Of a stretch of 64,000 nucleotides of DNA, positions 40,130-49,328 are shown piece after piece (positions within the stretch are counted from its first letter, which is position 1; the number at the start of each line of letters is the position of its first letter). The notes under the pieces are model-generated. The model saw nothing but the letters and a program-made list of their open reading frames with translations. It was not told the origin of the DNA and searched no databases. The stretch spans positions 83,901 through 147,900 of the forward strand of contig JAFGMI010000042.1 in the NCBI GenBank assembly GCA_016927595.1, read 5' to 3'. The DNA is from Melioribacteraceae bacterium (GTDB lineage: Bacteria > Bacteroidota > Ignavibacteria > Ignavibacteriales > Melioribacteraceae). Both the position numbers and the translations under genes were made by a program.

Positions 40130-42226
40130 TTAATATGCCAGTAAACTTTTAATTTCATTATAAATTAAATCTCGGTCAGGCAGAATTTCTCTTTCAAGAT
40201 TCGGATGATACGGTATTGGTGTATCCTTAGCAGCTACACGTCTTACAGGACCGTCAAGACTTTCAAAACAGTTCTGCGAAATTCTTGCGGCAATTTCCGC
40301 TCCAAATCCTGCCGTTAAAGTATCCTCATGTATAACAATTACTTTACCGGTTTTACGAACCGATTTATAAATAGTCTCTTCATCAAGAGGCGATATGGTC
40401 CTTAAATCAATCAATTCAATACTATAACCTTCAGTGACAAGTTTTTTAATTGCAAAATTACATTCATGAACCATAGCGCCGTAGGTAACAATTGTAATGT
40501 CATTACCATCACAAACGATTTTAGCCTTGCCGAAAGGCAGAAGATAGTCTTTATCAGGTTCAGGTGATGTGGCATAGCTCTGCCTGTAAAGTCCTTTGTG
40601 TTCAAGGAAAAGAACAGGATCCTTGAGCCGCAGCGCAGTCTTAAGCAGACCTTTGGCATCTGCAGCGTTGGAGGGATAGGCAATCAGTAATCCGGGCATA
40701 TGTGAAAAATAACCTTCAATATTCTGACTATGATATAGTCCACCATGAATATATCCTCCAATTGCGACACGCATTACCATAGGTACTTCAAAAAGATTAT
40801 TTGATCTGTACCTGTACATAACAAGCTCGTTTCGGATCTGCATGAATGCGGGCCAAATGTAATCACCAAACTGAAACTCGACGCAAGGTTTTAATCCTGC
40901 AAGAGCCATTCCTATTCCGACGCCTGCGATTGATGCTTCAGCCAGGGGTGAATTAAATACTCTGTCATCACCAAGGTAAGAAGATAAATTTTTCGTGGCA
41001 CCGAATACACCGCCTTTCTTATCACGCACATCCTCACCGAAGACATAAATTTTTTCATTCCGTTCCATTTCTTCTTTCAGTGCATGATTTATAGCGTCAA
41101 CCATTACGATATTTTTCCCGCTCGGTATAGAAGTTTCAAATTTTATTCTGTCATGAGTTCCACTCTCATCCACAACATATTTTAACGCATCCGCTGCAGC
41201 AGGATTAGATTGTTCAAGCGCCCAATCCGAAATTTCTGATATATGATTTGTTATTTCTTTATTAAACTCCTCAAACGCCAGCTCGGTCAGAATCCCTTTC
41301 TGGATCAGTTTACTTGAAAAAAGAGTAATCGGGTCTTTCGCAAAAAAGTCGTCCAGAGATTCCTGCGGAATATATTTTTTCTGATCATCGGAAGAGGAAT
41401 GTGAAAATAGTCTTACGGTATGTGCTTCTACGAGAACAGGTCCCTTCCCTTGCCGGGCGTATTTAAATGCGGATTGAGCGGCAGCATGCGAAGCCAGAAA
41501 ATCCGTACCGTCAATTGTTACTCTGTAAAGATTTTCATAGCCCTTCATCATTTCAGCTATGGATGCATTTCTGCCTGCTGTCTGATCCTCAACAGGAACT
41601 GATATTGCATATTTATTATTCTGAATCAGGAAAATTACCGGCAGTTTCTCCCGCGCTGCCCAGTTAACGGCTTCATGAAATTCGCCTTCGCTTGTGGTCC
41701 CTTCGCCGCTGGAGACGTAGGTAACAGCATTATTCCCCTTCTTCTTATTAGCTAGTGCAGTGCCGACTGCCTGTAAAAACTGAGTACCTGTCGGACTTGA
41801 TTGAGTCGGCACATTAAACTCTTTCGACCCCCAATGATTGGGCATTTGTCTGCCGCCAGTCATCGGATCATCGGCTTTTGCAAGCATATGAAGGAAGATA
41901 TCTTTAGGCTTTACTCCAAGAGCCAGCATAAAAGGCATATCCCGGTAATATGGAAATGCCCAGTCGTGGCGGGGTTTCATAACCAGCCCGAATGCAACCT
42001 GAATTGCCTCGTGTCCGCCGGCTGATAAATAAAAAAAGGATTTTCCCTGCCTTAGCAGTTTCATTATTTTATAATCTATTTCACGCCCGATAGTCATAAT
42101 CCTGAGCGCATGCATTAACTCATCCTTTGTAAGACCTCCGAATGATCCGATTTTGCCGGTCGGTGCAGAACCGTTGGTTTTATTTATTTTCTCTGTAATC
42201 TCAGATGTTTTATTTTCTTCAGCCAT
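40130..42226 (-). CDS. Fused alpha/beta E1 component of a 2-oxoacid (branched-chain-type) dehydrogenase
   Basis: 698 aa; alpha part 'GRQMPNHWGSKEFNVPTQSSPTGTQFLQAVGTALANK', beta part 'VFGEDVRDKKGGVFGATKNLSSYLGDDRVFNSPLAEASIAGVGIGMALAGLKPCVEFQFGDYIWPA'. Confidence 0.94.
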   Translation of the reverse strand: MAEENKTSEITEKINKTNGSAPTGKIGSFGGLTKDELMHALRIMTIGREIDYKIMKLLRQGKSFFYLSAGGHEAIQVAFGLVMKPRHDWAFPYYRDMPFMLALGVKPKDIFLHMLAKADDPMTGGRQMPNHWGSKEFNVPTQSSPTGTQFLQAVGTALANKKKGNNAVTYVSSGEGTTSEGEFHEAVNWAAREKLPVIFLIQNNKYAISVPVEDQTAGRNASIAEMMKGYENLYRVTIDGTDFLASHAAAQSAFKYARQGKGPVLVEAHTVRLFSHSSSDDQKKYIPQESLDDFFAKDPITLFSSKLIQKGILTELAFEEFNKEITNHISEISDWALEQSNPAAADALKYVVDESGTHDRIKFETSIPSGKNIVMVDAINHALKEEMERNEKIYVFGEDVRDKKGGVFGATKNLSSYLGDDRVFNSPLAEASIAGVGIGMALAGLKPCVEFQFGDYIWPAFMQIRNELVMYRYRSNNLFEVPMVMRVAIGGYIHGGLYHSQNIEGYFSHMPGLLIAYPSNAADAKGLLKTALRLKDPVLFLEHKGLYRQSYATSPEPDKDYLLPFGKAKIVCDGNDITIVTYGAMVHECNFAIKKLVTEGYSIELIDLRTISPLDEETIYKSVRKTGKVIVIHEDTLTAGFGAEIAARISQNCFESLDGPVRRVAAKDTPIPYHPNLEREILPDRDLIYNEIKSLLAY

Positions 42227-42953
42227 TAATTTTCTCTCCTTTCTCTTCGAAATGAGCGGTATTCAGAAATGGTAATTCAGATGCAACAGTTTCATCGTAA
42301 CCGAAAATACTTACAAACTTATTAATGATTTTTTCATTTATTTGGTTCAAATCGATACTCATTCCAGTCTCCTTTTGCAGCGATGTAACTTCTTTATCGG
42401 TAATGCCGCAAGGAATAATCCCCTGGAAAAAAGATAAATCAGTGTTAACATTAAAAGCAAATCCATGCATCGTAACCCATCTGCTTACTTTTATACCTAT
42501 TGCGCAGATTTTACGGTCTTCAATCCATACCCCGGTTAAACCTTCGTTTCGTCCCGCTTTAAGTCCATATCCTTTGCACACCTGCAGAATTACCTCTTCA
42601 AGAGATCTGAGATAAAGATGAGTATCCTGCTTCCATTCTTTAAGATCGATGATCGGGTAGCCTACTACCTGACCGGGACCGTGATATGTTATATCCCCGC
42701 CCCGGTCGATATCATAAACAGCAATATTATTATCCTTCAGATATTTATCCGAACCCACAAGATTTTTTCTATCGGCTACTTTCCCAAGTGTGTATGTATG
42801 AGGATGCTGAAGGAGCAGGAGAGTATCGGGAATTTCATTCAGAGTTCTTTTTTTTAATAACTCTTTTTGAATATCCCAGGCTTCCTTATAACCGATTATT
42901 CCAAGGTCGATATGTTGAAGTAATCTAGATATGGATAGCCTCCCCATATGCAT
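42219..42953 (-). CDS. lipB: Octanoyltransferase
   Basis: 244 aa; 'LLQHPHTYTLGK', 'DRGGDITYHGPGQVVGYPIIDL', 'GVWIEDRKICAIGIKVSRWVTMHGFAFNVNTDLSFFQGIIPCGITDKEVTSLQKE'. Confidence 0.96.
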   Translation of the reverse strand: MHMGRLSISRLLQHIDLGIIGYKEAWDIQKELLKKRTLNEIPDTLLLLQHPHTYTLGKVADRKNLVGSDKYLKDNNIAVYDIDRGGDITYHGPGQVVGYPIIDLKEWKQDTHLYLRSLEEVILQVCKGYGLKAGRNEGLTGVWIEDRKICAIGIKVSRWVTMHGFAFNVNTDLSFFQGIIPCGITDKEVTSLQKETGMSIDLNQINEKIINKFVSIFGYDETVASELPFLNTAHFEEKGEKING

Positions 42954-44328
42954 TTGCAGCTGCTTCCATTATTGCTTCCGATAATGTAGGATGCGCATGA
43001 ACGGTTTTGACAATCGACTCAAAGGTCGCTTCCATCGATTTTGCGAGTCCGACTTCAGCAATCATTTCGGTCGCTTCGGATCCAATAATGTGCGCTCCTA
43101 ACAGCTCGCCGTATTCCGCGTCGAAGATCAATTTTACAAATCCTTCTCTTTCACCAAGGGCTGTCGACTTCCCGCTTGCAGAGAACGGAAATTTACCAAT
43201 CTTCAACTCATATCCCTCAGCTCGTGCTTTTTCCTCAGTCAAACCGATACTGGCAACCTGAGGCTGACAAAAAGTACAGCCTGGAATATTGGAGTAATTA
43301 ACAAGAGGAGAATTCAGACCCTTAATCTTTTCAACGCAATGAATTGCTTCTGCCGATGCAACATGCGCCAGCCATGGCGGTCCTATTACGTCGCCGACTG
43401 CATATATCCCCGGAACGTTTGTACTGTAATTGTTCTTATTAACTTTTATATAATTTTTTTCTACCTCGACACCGATTTTTTCAAGTCCGATATTTTCAAC
43501 ATTACCCGTGACGCCGATTGCATTTAATACCTTTTCGGCTTTCAATACCTGCATTTCACCAGTTTTCTCAATTGTAACCTTAACACCGGTTTTCTGAATT
43601 TCCGCATTTTTAACAACTGCACCAGTTATAACTTCAATACCGCGTTTTTTAAAATTTCTTTCAAGTGTCTGCGAAACTTCCTTGTCTTCGATTGGAAGCA
43701 TGTTGCCGAGCATTTCAACTAACGTTACTTTTGTTCCGAGTACATTATAGAAATATGCAAATTCTACCCCTATAGCCCCGGCGCCTATTACAATCATGTC
43801 TTTAGGTTGTTTAGACAGGGTCATTGCTCCTGTGCTAGTAATAATATTTTCGTGATCAACCGGTACAGAAGGAATTGTTTTTGGTCTGGCACCTGTAGCA
43901 ATAATGAAATTATCTGCAGTTATTGAACCGGTTAATTTACCATCAGAATCCAAAATCTCCAGCTCCTTTCCCGACTTGAACCGTCCGAAACCTTTAATGT
44001 GATCAATTTTGTTCTTTTTTATAAGATATTCGACTCCCTTAACTATGCGGTTTGACACATCTCGGCTTCGTTTAATAATTTTATCAAAATCAAAGCTAAC
44101 ACCCTCAACTTTTATCCCGAAATCACCTGCATGATTACTTACAAGATCTAAGACTTCTGCATTCTTAAGAAGTGATTTAGTCGGAATACAGCCCCAATTC
44201 AAACAAATTCCGCCCAAATTTTCCTTTTCAACAACTGCGGTTCTGAATCCCAGTTGTGCTGCACGAATTGCTGCAACATAACCTCCGGGACCACCTCCAA
44301 TTACTACAATCCCGTAATGTTTTGACAT
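42925..44328 (-). CDS. lpdA: Dihydrolipoyl dehydrogenase (E3)
   Basis: 467 aa; 'VVIGGGPGGYVAAIRAAQLG', redox 'GGICLNWGCIPTKSLL', 'HAHPTLSEAIMEAA'. Confidence 0.97.
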   Translation of the reverse strand: MSKHYGIVVIGGGPGGYVAAIRAAQLGFRTAVVEKENLGGICLNWGCIPTKSLLKNAEVLDLVSNHAGDFGIKVEGVSFDFDKIIKRSRDVSNRIVKGVEYLIKKNKIDHIKGFGRFKSGKELEILDSDGKLTGSITADNFIIATGARPKTIPSVPVDHENIITSTGAMTLSKQPKDMIVIGAGAIGVEFAYFYNVLGTKVTLVEMLGNMLPIEDKEVSQTLERNFKKRGIEVITGAVVKNAEIQKTGVKVTIEKTGEMQVLKAEKVLNAIGVTGNVENIGLEKIGVEVEKNYIKVNKNNYSTNVPGIYAVGDVIGPPWLAHVASAEAIHCVEKIKGLNSPLVNYSNIPGCTFCQPQVASIGLTEEKARAEGYELKIGKFPFSASGKSTALGEREGFVKLIFDAEYGELLGAHIIGSEATEMIAEVGLAKSMEATFESIVKTVHAHPTLSEAIMEAAANAYGEAIHI

Positions 44329-44460
44329 ATAAAATTCACCCTATTGAATATTATGGAAGCTGTGAAATATAATGAAGATATAAGTAAAAAGAAACTTTAA
44401 CTCCTATTAATTAAATCGGACTAAAGCCTTCTAAAATAATAATTTATGGCTAGGATTGTA

Positions 44461-45174
44461 TCAGATATGATCGAGCAGCATAAAACTGCTGCCTGTCGGC
44501 AGTACTGAAGATTTTAAGTTCTTGGGTTCAAAACCGCATATCTTAAAAAGCGGACATTTAGTGCAAACCGGATTTGAAGGCTTGCAAATTTCACGTCCGA
44601 GCCGAATAAGATTTGTATGAAAACTGTGCGCAATACCTTTCGGGAAATCCTCGTGAAGCGCATTAAACGTCTTATCGGGAGTTTTTTGTTTAACGATTCC
44701 AATCCGGTTAAGTGTACGATGCACATGTGTATCTACGGGACAGATATCCCTGTCAAGCGCAAACAGCAACACACAGCTAGCCGTTTTTAATCCTACACCA
44801 TTAAAACTGGTTAATTCGTCCAGAATTTCAGTATTAGCTTTATGAATAATATTATCGAGCGAAATTCTACCGTATTTTTTCATCAATCCTGAAACCAGTT
44901 CTTTAATCGCTTTAGATTTCTGCAGACCAAGCCCGGCAATTCTGATTTCTTTCTCGATCGAAATTCGTCGGGCTTTATAAATTTCTTCATTTGACGGGAA
45001 TCGTTTTTTAAGATTTTTGTATGCCTGAAAGGAATTTTTATCATTTGTATTCTGCGAAAGAATTGTCCCTATCAGCATGTCGACCGGATCGGGGATTCGC
45101 GAATTTCTTTCAGGAATGCCGTAATACTTTATAAGAAGACCATTAATTTTTTGGATTCTTTTGTTCAGCTTCAT
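44461..45174 (-). CDS. Endonuclease III-like DNA glycosylase with 4Fe-4S motif
   Basis: 237 aa; 'LTSFNGVGLKTASCVLLFALDRDICPVDTHVHRTLNRIGI', 'CKPSNPVCTKCPLFKIC'. Confidence 0.92.
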   Translation of the reverse strand: MKLNKRIQKINGLLIKYYGIPERNSRIPDPVDMLIGTILSQNTNDKNSFQAYKNLKKRFPSNEEIYKARRISIEKEIRIAGLGLQKSKAIKELVSGLMKKYGRISLDNIIHKANTEILDELTSFNGVGLKTASCVLLFALDRDICPVDTHVHRTLNRIGIVKQKTPDKTFNALHEDFPKGIAHSFHTNLIRLGREICKPSNPVCTKCPLFKICGFEPKNLKSSVLPTGSSFMLLDHI

Positions 45175-45215
45175 TTGAGATAATGATTGCCAGGTCTAAT
45201 AAATTCCGTGACGTA

Positions 45216-47501
45216 TTACTTAAGAAACAACATCTTTCTTACGATGTTCACATTACCGGTACTTAAACGATATAAATAGATTCCCGATGACAATCCTGAA
45301 CCATTATACTCTACCGAATGTGAACCCGCTTTCATCAAGCCATTTATAATTGTGGTCACCTCTTCTCCTAAGGTGTTATAAACCGTTAATATAACTTTCT
45401 GTGCGGATGGGATATAGAAACTTATCGTTGTTGACGGATTAAACGGGTTGGGGTAATTTTGTTCAAGCAGATAATTGTCTGCCCCAGAACTTGTTTTATC
45501 TACATCAGAAATGATATTTGACATACTAACCGTAAACTGAAATTCATCATCAACACTCAGCGGTTTTAAAGTATTTATAAAAATAGTATCTCCTTCTGCG
45601 GGCAATAAAATACCGCCATCAGGCAGGGTTGAAATCAGCTGCGCATGCGTACTGAAGCTGCTTGTTTTATACTCCTCCGGAGTCATGAATACTATTTTTT
45701 CGCCAGCATCCCATTGCAGGTTTTTAGTATTTGTATTTTCAAAAATTACCATTTCGATTCTGCTGTCGTCTGTAATATCTCTGGCAGTGAACGGTATAAT
45801 AATCTCTTTTTTGTTCGATGTGCTTAACACTGTATCAAGCGGATTTGAATACGACCCGTCACTCAGTGTATCCGGATTCCCCCATATCAGAGCAATATCT
45901 ATCGGCGAAATAGCCGGTGAGATTGTTGGATTCTGAAGTTCAAATGTAATGTTCGTTCCTGAGGAATTAATAAATTCAAACGTTTTGAAATTTAAAGCCA
46001 GGTTAAACTCCGGGATAAGTTCAACCGATATCCCGTCGAATTCTTCAGTGATATACGAAACACCGGAACCGAAATTAATGGGAAATCCATCAATTTTTAA
46101 TTCATCCGAGCTCAGACTTCTCACATACATTGTTAAATAATCCCCGGATGAATTGCCGAAGTAAATTGAATACGTATCTTCAACTATCAGAGAGGAATCG
46201 ACAACATGAATCACAAAATCCGAAGTGGTATTACCGGCGGAATGTTCGAGCAGAGACTTATCAAGAAAGCCCGATGTATATTTCAGGTTTACTCTTTTTC
46301 CTATTATCTCATAATCTTCATTGTATTGTCCCCAGCTTGACCAAACGACCAATATCTCGTCCGGGTTCGGCACAATGAAATCGGGTTCCCACTGATAATT
46401 ATCGGTATAATCATTAATTTTTCTTTCGAGCGATAACGGCTTGCCTTTATCACTTACCAGTTTGTAGAACACTCCTTCTCTGCTGCCGTCCAGTTCCCAG
46501 TTAGACCACAGAACCGCGAGTTTACCGTCATCAATATATTCAACTTTAGGCAGCCACTGGTAGAATTTCGTTGATGAATTGATCAGTATTTCTTCCCCGA
46601 CCTTCTCAAAACTGTTATTAAAATTCTGCATATAAATTCCGCCGTCGTATCCGTCCTGTTCCCAGCTGCACCACACTATGCTGAAATTATCCTGAGTATC
46701 AACAGCAATATCACCGAACCATTGGTAGTCCTCGGTGCAGGAATTTACCTGGAATTCGTCTTTAATTATAATTCCATCCTTATCAAATACTTTAGCAAAA
46801 ATATCATAACCTTGTGATGATGGAATATATGATTCCCAGGCTGCAATAAAGCTACCGTCACTCAGATATTTTATAACAGGTCGTGCCTGGCTGTATTCGG
46901 TCTGTGTATTAATTAAAAAATTATCACCAGTTTTACTACCATTTAAATCTGTAAACTGCTGTGCGAATATTCCCCTGTCGCTGCCATCCTGATACCACGA
47001 TTCAAAAGCAATAATAAATTTCTCATCCGGGTGCATATCAATTGCGGGCATAGTCTGAGTGTTCGGCTGAAAACTGTTGACCAGGAACTCATTCTTGTAA
47101 ACATTCCCGTTATTAAAAATTTTTGCTTTTATATCGTAGGAATTCCCGAGATTTCTATTATTGAACGAAGCCCATGAAACTACAAAAAAACCATCCAATC
47201 CCGACGCTACCGAGGGAAATTTCTGATCACCAGCTGTTGAATCATTTACGAGCGTTTCAGGTCCGATTTTATTATCAGCAGAATCAAACAACTGCATAAA
47301 AATGTCTCCTTGAGAATTTGAATCGAGCTGATCAACAGATTTCCAAACTACAACATAATCGCCGTTTGTATTAATTCTTGAGATTACCGGATTTCGCTGT
47401 TCTCCTCTCAGGTTGGAATTAATTAGAAACTCATCCTGAGCAGAAAGACTGAGTGATGTAATAAAAAAGCCGATTATTGTTAAAATTACATTATGCTTCA
47501 T
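45216..47501 (-). CDS. Secreted seven-repeat (propeller-like) protein with T9SS C-terminal sorting domain
   Basis: 761 aa; signal peptide; about seven ~55-aa repeats ('EFLIN....P.........VVWSSW..DG..I'); CTD 'LEQNYPNPFNPSTTISFYIP...KMLFLK'. Confidence 0.85.
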   Translation of the reverse strand: MKHNVILTIIGFFITSLSLSAQDEFLINSNLRGEQRNPVISRINTNGDYVVVWKSVDQLDSNSQGDIFMQLFDSADNKIGPETLVNDSTAGDQKFPSVASGLDGFFVVSWASFNNRNLGNSYDIKAKIFNNGNVYKNEFLVNSFQPNTQTMPAIDMHPDEKFIIAFESWYQDGSDRGIFAQQFTDLNGSKTGDNFLINTQTEYSQARPVIKYLSDGSFIAAWESYIPSSQGYDIFAKVFDKDGIIIKDEFQVNSCTEDYQWFGDIAVDTQDNFSIVWCSWEQDGYDGGIYMQNFNNSFEKVGEEILINSSTKFYQWLPKVEYIDDGKLAVLWSNWELDGSREGVFYKLVSDKGKPLSLERKINDYTDNYQWEPDFIVPNPDEILVVWSSWGQYNEDYEIIGKRVNLKYTSGFLDKSLLEHSAGNTTSDFVIHVVDSSLIVEDTYSIYFGNSSGDYLTMYVRSLSSDELKIDGFPINFGSGVSYITEEFDGISVELIPEFNLALNFKTFEFINSSGTNITFELQNPTISPAISPIDIALIWGNPDTLSDGSYSNPLDTVLSTSNKKEIIIPFTARDITDDSRIEMVIFENTNTKNLQWDAGEKIVFMTPEEYKTSSFSTHAQLISTLPDGGILLPAEGDTIFINTLKPLSVDDEFQFTVSMSNIISDVDKTSSGADNYLLEQNYPNPFNPSTTISFYIPSAQKVILTVYNTLGEEVTTIINGLMKAGSHSVEYNGSGLSSGIYLYRLSTGNVNIVRKMLFLK

Positions 47502-47507
47502 GTCGCT

Positions 47508-48164
47508 CTACTTCATTTGAAAATCCATAAGAGGGTATTTATTATTGTCAGAGAGCTGGTAATGCCACCATTCAGCAATATAATAACTTAATCCTCCCAC
47601 ATTCAGCATAATACTTTTCAGGTACTCTCTGTTATTATACACAATAGGATGGAGAAGGTGTTTGGGGTAGTCGTGACCGGCGGCATCAGAAAAGTCATCA
47701 AACCCGGTCGGCATGAAAAGTTCCTGCCCGGTAGATATGTCGATCAGAGTTACGTCAACTGCGCCTCCCCTGTTATGTCCCGATCCGTTATCGGGATTCG
47801 CCACGAAAGTCGGATCAGGAAATATATCGAACATCACATATTGGACTGAACGCGGACGGTACCCGTCCCATATTTTTAATCCGAGTCCTTCCGGATAATC
47901 TGAACCATTAAAAGATCTTACGTTTCGAAGACTATCCTGAACCAGTTTTAACCTGTATGCCAGTTCTTTAAGCATGTAGCATTCATTAGCTGTATATAAC
48001 TTCTGCTGGTCGAAAACATTGTCGGTAGTTGCATACTTAAGATCGACTGCTATATCGGGTATTATATCCTTGATTCTTACGAATTCATCGTAACTTGTCT
48101 GAGCGCCTGTAATATGATTTAGACAAAAGAATAAAACTAATATGAATGCTGATAAGGTTCTCAT
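47508..48164 (-). CDS. Exported M15-family D-Ala-D-Ala dipeptidase (VanX-like)
   Basis: 218 aa; signal peptide; 'DLKYATTDNVF', 'DGYRPRSVQ', 'SGHNRGGAVDVTL', 'EWWHYQL'. Confidence 0.92.
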   Translation of the reverse strand: MRTLSAFILVLFFCLNHITGAQTSYDEFVRIKDIIPDIAVDLKYATTDNVFDQQKLYTANECYMLKELAYRLKLVQDSLRNVRSFNGSDYPEGLGLKIWDGYRPRSVQYVMFDIFPDPTFVANPDNGSGHNRGGAVDVTLIDISTGQELFMPTGFDDFSDAAGHDYPKHLLHPIVYNNREYLKSIMLNVGGLSYYIAEWWHYQLSDNNKYPLMDFQMK

Positions 48165-48227
48165 TGTAAAAATTTACCACCTTATTAAAAACGATAGCCC
48201 CGATAACGGGACTATTTTAATAATATC

Positions 48228-49265
48228 CTAGAAAGTTAATCCGATATCAAAGTACTGAATATTTTTCAATAATCCGAAATCACCGTAAGCATAATTAACA
48301 ACGACTTTAAGTCCCGGACTAATTTCATAATTCAAGCCTGCGCCGGCTGTGAGTCCCTGTTCACTGTCAGGCATAAACAAAGTTTTATAACCTCCCCTGA
48401 TAAAGAACATATCGTAGAAGTTAAATTCAACACCTGTGTTCACGTACTCATTATTATCGTTAGGATGGACTGCATCGATTGCGACTTTAATCGTTGTAAA
48501 TCGTGATTCATACACATCCATTGCCAGCCCGACCTTAAAATTGAGCGGAAGATCATTTACTTCCATCCGGTAATTAAAGGGAATATTATTGGGACCTGAT
48601 TCAGGGTCATCATTAGGATCGATATTTCCCTGTATGTCACGTCCGTCAAGTTTCATTTTCGTTCCGAAGTTAGAAATGCTTGCTCCGATTACAAGATCAT
48701 TAAAGGGAGTTATATAGTAAGTACCGACATCCAATGCAAATCCCGAAGCACTTGAGTTCCAGATAGATTCACGAATAAATTTCGCATGGAATCCAATCGA
48801 GAATCTGTCGGTAAGACTTCGGGCAAATCCTATTCCGAGAGAAAGTGAGGAAGCATCCCAGGTTCGTCCGTCGCCGTCCGGGAAATCGAAAGATCTTACT
48901 TTTTCCTTCGGGGTCGACATTGATGTAAAAGTCATAAACATAGTGCCCAGTCCCGGTACATTAATTGCACCCGCAGCATAATCGTAATTTATATCTGCGA
49001 TCCACTCGGTATGATTGAATGCAACCTGACCGATGCCTTTGCTTACAGCGATACCTGCAGGATTCCAATAAGTTGCATAAATATCGTCGCTCACTGCAGT
49101 ATAAGCACTTCCCATTGCCACGGCACGCGCACCGGCTCCAATTTTCAGAAATGGCGCTACGGTTGTACCGACCCTGCTTATATCTCTGAATATTTGTGCA
49201 TTAATTTCATATGAAGTGAATTGAATTATTATCAAAGAAACTATAATAAAAACAACTTTTCGCAT
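48228..49265 (-). CDS. PorV/PorQ family outer-membrane protein (copy 2)
   Basis: 345 aa; 'TVAPFLKIGAGARAVAMGSAYTAVSDDIYATYWNPAGIA', C-terminal barrel 'VVVNYAYGDFGLLKNIQYFDIGLTF'. Confidence 0.88.
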   Translation of the reverse strand: MRKVVFIIVSLIIIQFTSYEINAQIFRDISRVGTTVAPFLKIGAGARAVAMGSAYTAVSDDIYATYWNPAGIAVSKGIGQVAFNHTEWIADINYDYAAGAINVPGLGTMFMTFTSMSTPKEKVRSFDFPDGDGRTWDASSLSLGIGFARSLTDRFSIGFHAKFIRESIWNSSASGFALDVGTYYITPFNDLVIGASISNFGTKMKLDGRDIQGNIDPNDDPESGPNNIPFNYRMEVNDLPLNFKVGLAMDVYESRFTTIKVAIDAVHPNDNNEYVNTGVEFNFYDMFFIRGGYKTLFMPDSEQGLTAGAGLNYEISPGLKVVVNYAYGDFGLLKNIQYFDIGLTF

Positions 49266-49328
49266 TTTTTACTCCAATAATATAATTGAAGACTGATCAA
49301 TAATAACAGAATCAGTTCGATTAACATT

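Noticed and set aside
47508-48164. Vancomycin-resistance determinant (vanX)
   Set aside because: No vanH, vanA-type ligase or VanRS two-component system nearby; more likely a housekeeping M15 peptidase.
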